Part shown: positions 32,193 to 42,684 of the stretch, in pieces
Numbering within the stretch: the first letter of the stretch is position 1
Layout of the letters: each line of letters starts with the position of its first letter
DNA from: Panicum virgatum
Lineage: Eukaryota; Streptophyta; Magnoliopsida; Poales; Poaceae
NCBI RefSeq assembly: GCF_016808335.1
Contig: NC_053146.1
Span: forward strand, 9,679,015-9,743,014
Direction: 5' to 3'
Length of the DNA stretch: 64,000 nucleotides
Translations under genes and position numbers: made by a program
The notes under the pieces: model-generated
What the model saw: the letters and a program-made list of their open reading frames with translations, nothing else
Database searches by the model: none
What the model was told of the DNA's origin: nothing

Positions 32193-35100
32193 TCAATAAA
32201 CTTCATCAAAATTGAGGTTATAAATGCGAGTAAGACGATTAACCCAGCCAGTCATAATGACACTATCTATACTTTCAAGCTTCCTGTAATGACAATTCAG
32301 GTTGTCCTGCTGATGCTTTGCAAGCAAGGCTTCCTCATGCAGTTGATTCTACAAGGATTCAAGAAAATAAATAACATAACCACAATGCATAAAGAAAGGA
32401 ACTAAAAGATACATCACACGCAAGGACTGATGTGATCATGCGACTGAGATAACATTCTTTTATTCAAATCTGTAAAAATTTCTGAAGTATGAATTTTAGG
32501 GACATGTTCATATTTATATTCTTCTTTGAGACAGAATTATAGCTATTCAAGTTCATAGAATTTGGAAGGGTCATAGAATTACTGCCAACAAGAACAAGAT
32601 TTTACCTTGATTAATGCTAAATTTTCCATCTCTTGTCTCTTGGAGATTAACTTAAACCTTCTAACATCATGAAAATCTGGATCTGTAGGGCCCACCCAAC
32701 AGAATTCTAACTTTTTACCAGGTTTCCGTGGACGGTCATTGAACATTTCTGCTGTGGCTCGCTTCACCCTCACAGGCCTTGGCATCCCAGACATCATGAA
32801 TGGGAACTCATCTAGCATGTTGACCACATATTCAGAATCCTTCTCAGTTTCCATTTCTACTAATGCAGATTGAGGAATATCAAATGGAACTGTGTAGTTG
32901 GTCAGAAAATTGACATTTTTTACATTCCCAAATTGGTTCAAAGCCATCTTTATGACTGCATCTGTAGCTAGGAGGGACAAGTTGTCAAGGTATACAGTTC
33001 TCTTAACCTTCTCCTCAAACTCGTTATACTCTTTTGCGGCCTCCAAGAATGCAGCACTGGTACTTTTTTCCACATCCAGGCCAACAGAGGTAGAAAGTTT
33101 CATTCCAGAAGGGTTGTGGCTGGTGCCAGTAGCATGTACCGCAGATATGCGCAGTTTTTTGCTAGATTTCTTGTCATTAGCTGGATCAGCTGGTCTTCTG
33201 CTTGGGGCACAGTTTATAGCCTCAGTAGACAGCTTCGCAGTAGCAATGTTCTTTCTAGCTTCATCACAAAGGTTATTCCCCATAGAGTTGCCATTTGCCT
33301 CCTCACTGTTCACTGCAGATGTTGTCACATTTTTCCTTGAGTTTTTTTTATCTCAGCCTCTATAGTTACCCCCTTCCTTGAAGAATAGCTGTTTGTCTCA
33401 TAGAGCAGCCTCTTGCTCGGGATGATGCAGCTGGAGTTGTTGTTATTTTCCACTTTACCATGCATGCTAATGATTGACTGGTTCTTGCTTGGGGTATTGT
33501 TGATAGCTCCTATGTATGATTCCTTCCTAGGCGTATTGCTGCTGTCCTCAAGAGGCAGCCCCTTGTTTATGATGAATTTGTTTCCCTCTTCACACAGCTC
33601 CTTTCTTACAGGGTAACTGAATTCCTCTTTAAACTGCACTTCAGTGGCGGTTGTCAGGTTCAGACTCGAGACAATCAAATTAGGCTCTTCAAGTAGTGTG
33701 TGCTGTTTGACATAGGTGTGATCAGACAGTTGCTGTTTGCCTCTTGACACTGTCCTTCTCCTATGTCTTTGCTGCATACCTCCTCAGCCTTCACTTCATT
33801 GTCCACAATGGTCGTGCTTGGGGTGTTTTCATCGGTTTGTTCAGATACCCTTTTAGTCAAGTGTTTTTTAGTGTCCTCAGGTACTTCTGTGCTTGCGGTC
33901 TGAACACCCTCAGCCAACCTCTTTCTTGGTGGCAGGCGTATACGAATTTTGTTCCTAGGTGGGGCAATTTTCGTGGCACTGGTGTCCTTGCTGACTTCAG
34001 CAGCCAGGTTTTTGGAGGTAGCTATTTCCTTGGCACACAACATCCTCCTGCAGTTTGTGAATTGAAATGATATAAATGCTAAATAATGCAAATAGCAACA
34101 ATATTTTTCAGGCTAGATGCAGAAGACAAGAAGGTCCCTTTTGACTTATCAAATATGACAGGAAGTCTCACAACCTAAACAGCTAGCACACAGCGCACTC
34201 TAAGCTGGTCATCGCACACCAGCAAGATATCATCTTCAAACAAAATAACAGTAAGCATCAACAAGAAAGCACATAGATAAGAATTTGCGATGATACCAAA
34301 ACCAGGTACATTCAAAACAAACGTGATGGTAGCAACACCAGGCTGGTCATACATGTCAGCCAGTCCTATTCTGAACAAAAAACCTATTGGACGATGTGTA
34401 TCTATATCAGTGTCAATTGCCAACATGGTTGGGACTTGGGAGGGCATCTTTTCCGGTTCTTTGCAATTGAATAATAAGATACTATGATTTGGATTGCTTA
34501 GCTGTCGCCCTAAACTACTGAGATAAAACCGTTTTGTGCAACAAACCAGGCTAGGCCTGGTAAAATATTCATCAGAAGCAACCTGCAATACTCTAACTTA
34601 ATAGCTAAATCAAGAGGGTTTCATAGTGTTAGCAAGGAAAAATAAAATCATGACTGTTAGGTTAGTTAAATATCACTTGTAATCATAATACAGATGAACA
34701 TTGCAGGAACTGGAATTTTCTAAAGCTGCACAAAACACTTCGTAACTTGGTGAAACTATCATGTGATGGGATCTAATGTGTCCTGCAGAAATTTTGCTAA
34801 AGCAAAAAAATATCCAGTCACCTACTCCTAGAGGGAAGAATAAAGCAGTGATGATGAGACATCAGGGACCCGCACCAATTTCACAGCAACAAGTATGTTT
34901 GCCACACAAATTTCAGAAGCTACCCTTTTTGTCCATTTCGCAAAATCGAGTACAAATTTCACAAGCTATCGCCCGCTAGAAGTACACCGATCCCCGACAC
35001 CCACCAGTTCCGCGAAACCCCCGCCAGGCCCGCAGGAGCCCACGGGCGCTGAGATTCTGACGAGCCACCGCTCCCGGGACAGAAATGCAGGTCATCTCAT

Positions 35101-35345
35101 TCTCAGCGGACGCAAAACTCTAAACCCCAATCGGCGCGCACGGGCCGAGAACCGCGCCCCGCCCCCGAGCGGAAGCGTCCGTGGAGCCCCCGGAGAAGCA
35201 ACCCTACCCCCGATCGTCGCCGCGCCGCACGGAATTGGACGCGGATTGAATGCGCAGCAGGTAGGGGGAAGTGGGCGGCGAGGGCTTACCCTGGAATTGC
35301 CGCGGCGGGAGAGGAGGGGAAGTGGTCGCTGCGGGAACGAGACAT
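32193..35345 (-). pseudogene. RRM protein gene resembling EDM3/AIPP1, with two frameshifts
   Basis: Exon 1 is 35345-35290 (MSRSRSDHFPSS..., phase 2). Exon 2 is 34047-32606 and exon 3 is 32348-32193, ending in ...RIYNLNFDEVY. The C-terminal half holds an RRM-like fold (RTVYLDNLSLLATDAV, FGNVKNVNFLTNY) followed by MPRPVRVKRATAEMF, KPGKKLEFCWVGPTDPDF and a helical tail. These features recall EDM3/AIPP1, the RRM partner of ASI1 and EDM2 that controls polyadenylation in genes carrying heterochromatic introns. The N-terminal ~400 residues are low-complexity with repeated K/R-rich words such as NKIRIRLPPRKR. Exon 2 is readable only in three successive frames. Single-base losses are implied near 33700 and in an 8-A run near 33348. 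They may be real damage or assembly error. Splice sites and phases are otherwise intact. Confidence 0.6.
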
Positions 35346-35605
35346 CTCGGGAGCCGCGGCGGCGGAGGGAGGCAGCCCGTGCTTCCGCCCAGTGGCCACT
35401 ACTGTGTGCTGCTGCTGCTTGCCCGATCGGAGGAAGTGGGCTGAGGTTGCAGGCAGGTGGGGCCGGGGCCCACAGCGCAGTGACCTAAGGGAAGTGAACG
35501 GGAGGGGGAGGCCGCTCGTGCGCGGACACGATTGATCCTCTTTTTTCGACGGACTTCCTTTTTCCGACGGAAATCCAGTTGTAAAATCTTGTCGAATTGA
35601 GTTTA
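35290..35605 (-). promoter_or_regulatory. First exon and promoter region of the RRM gene
   Basis: A GC-rich leader lies upstream of the ATG at 35345. The first intron donor GTAAGCCC starts at 35289. No clear TATA box was found. Confidence 0.4.
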
Positions 35606-36710
35606 GGGTGTGTTTAGTTCATTTTGGCAAAAAATTTTGAAAAAGAATTTTACTAATTTGGAGTATTAAATAAAATATATATACAAAACTTTTTTCACGG
35701 ATGAATGGTAAATCGCAAGACGAATTTAATGAGCATAATTAATCTATAATTAGCAGATGGTTACTGTAGTATCACTGTTGCAAATTATAGATTAAGCAGA
35801 CTTGTTAGATTCGTCGCGCGATTTACAACACACCCGTGCAAAATATTTTGTAAATAGACTTCATTTAGTACTCCACTAGTCTATCAATCCGTGCTTCCGC
35901 ACAGGCTAATTAAAATTAATATAAAAATGAGGTTAATAATTACAATTATGTATCTCACGCTCTTTTTCATCAATTAAATATTCTAACACATACTCTAAAA
36001 TATATATTTATTATTATTTAGTTACGATAGATTTTATTTTGCATCCCACCTCCACATGTATTCGATATATATATTTAGTTGAACTATTTGTTTGTGAATT
36101 GGTAGTCTTATCTCTTCCATCATATATAAATACATGTTGACACATCGTGGGTAGCATTTTATATAAATAATAATATTAGTAATGATAGAAATTGTAATTT
36201 AGATTTTTATATTGATACTTTAATATTTTATTATAATTATATAATTTAAATTCAGATTTAGGAGTAATTTAATTTCTAATAATAATATAATTGGATAATT
36301 TATATGCAAATTTATGGGGCTATTTGTATTATAATGGCATATTTGGGTAATTTACACGAAGATTAAGGGGTTACTTTAGATTTTTTATAATGGCATAGGT
36401 GGGTAATTTAGATACATGTTTAGAGGGTTACTTTAGTCTATTTTCATAATGGCAGAGGTGGGTAATTTATAGGAAAGATAACAGATCCGATGGCTATTAT
36501 AATTAGAGTTGTTAGATTGATAACTAGATATTTATGATTTTTGTGAGAATTTATAGGATTTCTCTATTTTTTTAGAGTGCCCACCTAGGATTCTAGATGG
36601 CTTCATGTGGAGACTTCAAAGGAGCCTCCAATTAGTAATAGTAAGATGCATGTGTCCAAACATTTGATGTGATATTTTTAGAGGGGGAAATTGGGGATCT
36701 AAAGTGACCC
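35606..36710. mobile_element. Tourist-like PIF/Harbinger MITE (split by a Helitron)
   Basis: The ends are imperfect inverted repeats, GGGTGTGTTTAGTTC and GATCTAAAGTGACCC. The direct repeat TTA flanks both (35603-35605, 36711-36713). The interior has the typical grass-family words TAAATCGCAAGACGAATTTA and GATTTACAACACACC. Without the 771-bp Helitron the MITE is 334 bp. Confidence 0.8.
35876..36646 (-). mobile_element. Non-autonomous Helitron inserted in the MITE
   Basis: On the minus strand it starts TCTTACTATTACTAATTGG and ends in CTAG, preceded by an imperfect hairpin (CCTGTGCGGAAGCACGG, nine bases before CTAG). It lies exactly between A and T (35875, 36647) with no target duplication. The interrupted MITE word ACTCCA/TGCATG rejoins cleanly. 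TC start, CTRR end, 3' hairpin and A^T insertion are the four Helitron marks. It is 771 bp, AT-rich and codes for no Rep/helicase. Confidence 0.85.
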
Positions 36711-36713
36711 TTA

Positions 36714-37079
36714 GTACGAGAAGTAGCATGCATAATTCGGACAAGTTCGTTAAAATTAGTTTTTCTTTTGTTTTTGGCAAACGTTAAAATTAGATGGTAT
36801 GGCAAATTTAACCAAATTTAAATATTTAAAACCTTATAATGACATGACATGGCAACCCAAAATTTACCATGCCACATCACAAACAAGCCCCTCATCAAGC
36901 TTTTGTGCATGAAAAGCCAAAAATTTGAAACTTCACTCTAGGGGGCAGAACTACTTCACATTCACGCGCACATTTCGGTCCCTCCCTCTAGCCTCCATAC
37001 AAGCAAAACACAAGGGACTAGCGAAGAAACTGCAACACGCACGATACATTGCATTTGCGCTCAGCATTTGTTCAACGTG
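36714..37079. other. Intergenic / 3' UTR region
   Basis: AT-rich sequence that probably includes the 3' untranslated region of the secreted-protein gene ending at 37080. Nothing else was recognised. Confidence 0.4.
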
Positions 37080-38825
37080 TCATGGAAGAAGAGCCACGGC
37101 AAGGATCGCTCCGACAAGCCCCCAAGCCACCGGAGAAGAGTACCCGAGGCCGGCCCTGCTCGCCGCGCCGCTGCGGTGGTGGCTCCTGGCGTTGAGGTTC
37201 CGGGGGTCGACGGACCCCGCGCCGCCCTGCTCCGGCGTGCCGGTGCCGCCGCTCGTGTGCCCACCGCTGTGGCTGCTGCTGTACCCGTGGCCATGGCCTG
37301 AGCTCCTCACCGCGACCCGCTCGGCGCCGCCTGCTGCACACACACGTCAGAGCTCACCACTGAGTTTCAGCTGAATTCATGCTGTCCATCACACTCATGG
37401 AAAGAAAATGAAACTGGATTCTTTTCTTTTAAAAAAAAACAACCCAAATTGGATTCTTTTTTTCAAGCAATTTTCACTGTTCTTTTGTTGATTGATCAGA
37501 TCATCAGGTATCAAAGTAGTATATCTTATCTGCGTGAATAGTACAATGATGATGCCGTAAAGAATTGGTGCGCGATCGCTTTCTGATGATAGCACGAGGC
37601 GCCAGGAACGAATATGAGTATCCTTAACGTGATGTGCATCCTGTCGAAATGCAGGGAATCATTTCTTTTCCCCCACACATGGACAGGACGGACCGACAGA
37701 GCATATGTGATAGGGAAAGGGAAGGGGCCTCCGGATCTGCGGTTGCACACCTCAGTCAGATCAGCCGCAGCGTCCAAGAACTGTTTGTTTTCTTCTTCGT
37801 CGTCGGGTTGCTATCCGGAGTTGCACAAAGCCCCATTATTCAGAGCCAGGTTTTTTTTTAGGTTCTGGAAAATCACTATATAGAGTTGTGAGTCTTTCCC
37901 CTCTTCAGAAACAATGGGGTGTTTTCTGAAGTAATCAGTATCAGGTGTTGTCTCGATTTCTTTAGTGTATTATTATCGCTGTCCTTAAGATTTAGCTCTT
38001 TTAGCTTGATATTCAGACATCATTTAACCGGGATTCTAGCATAGGGTGAAACGAAAATAGTGGGTTAAATGCACATGTATAGCAAAATTCACATGTTTGA
38101 CTTTCATGGTATAATGCAACAGTTACCGTCCACAGGACAGGACAACATCAGCATTTCATATTATTATTGTTTTCTTCCATAGAACAGACCACCTCACTGC
38201 AATACTTGTTAAACAAAGCATGTGTTTTTTTAGACGATGGAATAATAAAACAATACCCAGCCTCTGCATAAAAAAAGAAGAAGCACATGTGGTTGTCCAT
38301 ATCCTTCACTAGCTGCAAGCAATTGCCCAAAGTTGTGGTGTACTGGTGTATAATAGCGTCCTAGTTTACAGTTCAGCTGGAGATATTTTATTAGCAAACA
38401 TAAGTGCGTTAATTTTCTATATTATGTTGCCACTTTCCTAGGGAAGCCATGCTTTGGGCACAGTCCTGAATAACTGCGGGAAAAAAAGCAATTTAAAGCT
38501 TCAGGAGGGAGCAGGGCATTGTCTCTTTGGAACTGTCTACTTATGTTTCTACAAAACCACCTTTGTCAGGTTCACCTGAATGTTTTTTTTTACTTAAATT
38601 CAAACCCAAAAACACTGGTACTGTAAATAAATTAATAAAACCACAAGGAAAACATGGAAGACAAGCTAGAATAATTCAGTTCAAATTCTTAGTCTGAGAT
38701 AAGCCGAACCGCCGCGTACCTGCTGTGTCCCCAGCATCTGCAGGCTGAGCTCCATGGACAGCTGAAACAACGAGCAAGAGGAGGAGAAGGGAGATGAAGA
38801 GGGAGGGTTTCTTGGAGCTCGCCAT
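37080..38825 (-). CDS. Small secreted His/Gly/Ser-rich protein, probable GPI-anchored (copy 1)
   Basis: Exon 1 (38825-38720) encodes MASSKKPSLFISLLLLLLVV and SAVHGAQPADAGDTA, a clear signal peptide. It ends in phase 1 at CAG/GTACGC. Exon 2 (37333-37080) follows a 1.4-kb intron. The protein is 119 residues. Exon 2 encodes a GHGHGYSSSHSGGH-type segment, then DPRNLNARSHHRSGAASRAG, then a hydrophobic C-terminal tail (WGLVGAILAVALLP) with a small-residue stretch before it. This is the usual layout for GPI attachment. No enzyme motif is present, and the family is not one I can name. Two relatives with the same exon phase and layout lie at 51861-52366 and 52742-53254. A TATA-like GGATATAAGT lies ~70 bp upstream of the ATG. 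Confidence 0.7.
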
Positions 38826-38890
38826 GGCTGCGCTGCAAGGACGACCAACAGACCAAGACCACGAACTGCAGCGAACTCTCTGCACCGCTC

Positions 38891-38900
38891 ACTTATATCC
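38891..38900 (-). promoter_or_regulatory. TATA box of secreted-protein copy 1
   Basis: The minus strand reads GGATATAAGT here, 66-75 bp upstream of ATG 38825. That is a sensible core-promoter distance for a short leader. Confidence 0.5.
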
Positions 38901-39392
38901 GTCCTGAGAGGGTGGTAGAATAAGTTCCTCAGGGAGCTTTCCACGTGGTCCTTCCAAAGCTTGTCACACCCACCCTATTGTTTATCCCCTTGTTTGTTTG
39001 ATTACCTTTTGTAACAGCCAGCACTAACAAATGTCTTCCTTGATTTTGAATTGGTTAATGCTATCATTAGTTCTTATTTTTATATAAGCAATAATAATAC
39101 AACCAAAGTGGGTATTCAATGGTTTTGTTGTTGTATGCACCACATAGTTTAGTTTTTGTAAAAGCATGATGCACATTACAAATGTGGCGTGTAGGCCCAG
39201 TTGTTTATGCATCCCATAGTAGGGACATGTAGAGTAGTTTAGTTTGATGCTTCTGTGAAGGGTCCTACATGGTGAACAGACCATAAACAGCCTGCAACAT
39301 GGCATGCAGAACTTCAGCAATTTGCAACACTGTCCCCCCCCCCCCCCCCCCCCCCCCCGCTGCACATCTGCCCTTGTAGAACAGATTTGTTA
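38901..39392. other. Upstream region of secreted-protein copy 1
   Basis: Noncoding sequence that includes a 25-base poly-C run (39334-39358). It ends with the TGTTA target site of the Tekay-like element (39388-39392). Confidence 0.5.
39334..39358. repeat. Poly-C homopolymer, 25 bases
   Basis: An uninterrupted C run on the plus strand. The G-rich complement could form a G-quadruplex. Confidence 0.9.
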
Positions 39393-42300
39393 TGTGAGAA
39401 CCGCCCAATTTGATACTATTTTAAACGAACCGCCGGTCATTATCATCTAGATGAGAGTTAACACGTGCTTGCCGGAGAGCGTGCCACGTGTTATCCCACA
39501 TATAGAGACACGAATAACCGACACGTCATTCATCCAAAATAATATCAAACCCGGTAGTCCCGGTATGTGCTCCAACATACGCCCAGAATCAGCATATGCA
39601 CATACCGTTTACAATCGAATATATCGCCAAAAATCCACAAAGAGCAGTTTTATATTATCAGAGTTCACAACTTAACATTACAAGTTCAATATAGGTGGGT
39701 TTCAAACTTCTCTTACAAGCCTTGGGCTCACGAAAGTCATATTAAACAGAAACATAAAGTTTATTATATTTACATGCTCTCACGAAGCTCGATTACGATA
39801 AAGACTTACTAAAGTAATGACGCCTTGCTCAAGGACATCATTACAGCCACCACGACCTACTCTTCCCCCGTGTTTGGATCAGCGGGGTAGAAGTGGCCGA
39901 ACACCACTTCCGGCTCACCTGCAACTAGGTTTAGAAAGCAACCTGAGTACAAAAGGTACTTGCAAGACTTACGCGATTACATAAACAAGGATCATGCAAT
40001 GGCTCAAGTAAAAGCTTTAAGGTTAAGTAATTATTGCATCAGTATCAGCTCGCTACACTACCACCTATCAGAATTAATTAACATTGCCCAAACCCCCAAC
40101 AATTTTAGTGTATTAAGGGTATACGAAATACTGAGGCGCAGAGGTGCCATGAACCATTTCCATCATAACCGAAACTTTCTACGAAGAGTTCAACGGACAA
40201 AGAGCTTGCTCATAACCGAGAGCGCGGCAATTCGAATTGATTATAATCTTGCAAGGGTGTACTACTTTACCCACACGACGCAAGGACCATGCGACTCACC
40301 CAACCCGCTAAAGTTGGATAAGAGGGTACTCGCGTCAACCGTTCCCAACATGGCTCGATCATTGAAATCTTCACACCTAGCTTACGCGTAGAGACTTAGT
40401 TTCCACCGGGGACATCTCTAAACATTCCTACTCGTAGGTCCACCCGGGGACACCTCTAAGCCTCTCTGCATAGCCCTTGGCCACGTATCTAGGACTGTAC
40501 ATCAATGATCAAGTCAAGGAAGGTAATTGGCTTATCCGTACCATTATATTGGATATGTGGTAGCACGGAAAGGTGCTCAAAGCCGACGCCATTCTCGAAC
40601 GGTCCTTCACTAGGCCCTACCATTCCGCTCGAATCTCGATTCTACCAACCTCTTAATAACCCAACCGAAACAGTGCGATCAAGGGTAACCGGTAAAAGTG
40701 ATCCTCCAAACCATTCCTGTCTAGCGAGCACTGCAAGAATTCTAAGCAGGGCTAAGCATCTAGTCAAGTTAAGTAATTAACTAACTAACTAGTGCCAAGA
40801 ACAAGGATGACAAATCAAGGAAGGATAATGCACGCAGATAGGTACAAGAATGCAATACATACTTAATATACATAACCCAACATTACCCGGTGAGATAACT
40901 AATTAACTCAAGTTAAATAGGAGCAATGATTCATGCTTAGCTGCTTGCCTTGGTTAGTTTTGAACTCGACCACGAACGGGACTCCAGGTTCAGGCTCCAC
41001 GGACTCGGTGGGCTCCACGGGTTCGTTCTCCGACGGTTCGGTCACTAAAATGCATGAATGCGATGCAAGAATTAAGAAATGAACTAAACAACAAGAATAA
41101 ATCATGAAATAATTTGAGCGTGCAGAAGACATTGCAAAGAACTCATGAAAATTGGTTTTTCAGCAAAAACATTTTCCTATAATTAACCATAAATATATTA
41201 GTTTTCAGCCACTCTAAACAAAGTAAATCAGAAAAGGCATGCAAACTAAACTAAACAAATCCAAGAAAATTATCAAGGAAACTAGGCAGGAACACAAGAC
41301 TAACAAAACTGGTTTTGCCATTTTATCGCTTTCCAGCAAGAAGTTCTATATTAAACCATTTTCAGATAAAGCATATGAAAACAAGCTAAAACTTTGATAA
41401 TCAGCAAAGAATCATATAAACAAGTTGCACCACTAAACACTACACCTCACAAGGAGTCTAACAAAATTTGGTTTGACATTTTTCGAGCAGTACATAAATA
41501 AATAAGCATTAAACTAACTTTTGCAAGATAAAACTATAGATAAATCTATAGCAAAGTAACATGCAAAACAATATTTTTCCTAAGTAGATCACAGCTAGAG
41601 GAATCTAACAAAATAAGTTTCATAATTTTTTGGAGCTATATATGAATTTCTACAAAATTTACAAACTTGCTGCTCAACTAAACACCTAGAAAAACGCTAG
41701 ATGCACCCCAGCCGACCAGCCCAGCAGCTGACAGGCAGGGCCCACGGGCCAGCGGCCAACCCAGCCGGGTCAAGGCGAGGCCGGCCTTGACCGCGGCGTG
41801 GGCGCGGCCACGGCGTCGCGCGGTGCGCGCACGCACGCGCGTGCGCGGCGACGGCGAGCAGCGGCGGCGCGAGGCGGCGCGACGGGGCGGGGCCAGAGCG
41901 GGGAAGGGGAGGTGCGCACGGGGATGCGGAGGTGGCGGTGAGGCTCACCAGTGGTGGCGCGGGCAGGGAACGGCGATGAGGGTGCGGCGCGACGAGCGGA
42001 GGCGGCGGCGGACCGAGGCTCTCGCCGGCGGCCCTGCAGGGAGGGAGAGGGGCCGGGTTAGGGGCGAAATCGGTCGAGGATGGGGAGGACTAGGTGGCGT
42101 GCGTGCTAGATCGGGGAGGACCTCACCGGCGGTGACGAATCGCGGCGGCGACGGAGCTCGGGGGCGGCGGCAATGGGGAGTCGGGGCTAGGGTTTGAGGC
42201 GGGGAACGAGGGCCGGCCTCGACGCGGATAAGGAGAGGGGGCGAGGGAAGAGGGAAGGGGCGGCACGGGACGCGAGGATGGCCAGCACGTGGCGCGACTC

Positions 42301-42437
42301 GCGAGGATGGACGCCGGCGGCGGCGACGCGTGCGTGCGGTGCCGAGCAAAACAGAGGAGGAGAGGGAGAGGGGAGACTGACAGGTGGGCCCGGCATGGGA
42401 TTTTTATTTTCGTTCTTTTTTTCTCAGGGCTGTGACA
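39393..42437 (-). repeat. 3' LTR of the minus-strand gypsy element
   Basis: In plus orientation it starts TGTGAGAACCGCCC and ends CAGGGCTGTGACA. It is 3045 bp and closely matches 47802-50803. Its GC-rich end (41700-42400) produces long random open frames. Confidence 0.9.
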
Positions 42438-42453
42438 ACTCTCCCCCCCCCTT
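42438..42453 (-). other. Polypurine tract of the minus-strand gypsy element
   Basis: The minus strand reads AAGGGGGGGGGAGAGT directly before the 3' LTR. Confidence 0.8.
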
Positions 42454-42684
42454 AAGAAAATCTTGTCCCGAGATTTAAGTAGACAAGAGGGGAAGGATAA
42501 AACTCGGACTAAGCTGAGGCCATACCCACCTAAACAAGATAAACATCTAAGAGATGATGCACAAAGGCAGGGATGATGTGGTGTGAGACATTCCTAAGGT
42601 TTTCTTGATGGTGACTGTGTACACATATATAACATCTAGAACTATGAACTTCATCAAGAAAATGTGGTGGGGTAGGGAGAGAAC

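Noticed and set aside
34175..34588. 137-codon minus-strand frame in the RRM gene
   Set aside because: It lies within intron 1. Exon 1 (phase 2) joins exon 2 directly in frame, and no acceptor/donor pair makes this piece fit.
41697..42396. Several 70-140-codon frames rich in Arg/Pro/Gly, repeated at 50085-50815
   Set aside because: They lie in the GC-rich end of the gypsy LTR in both copies and on both strands. They are compositional.
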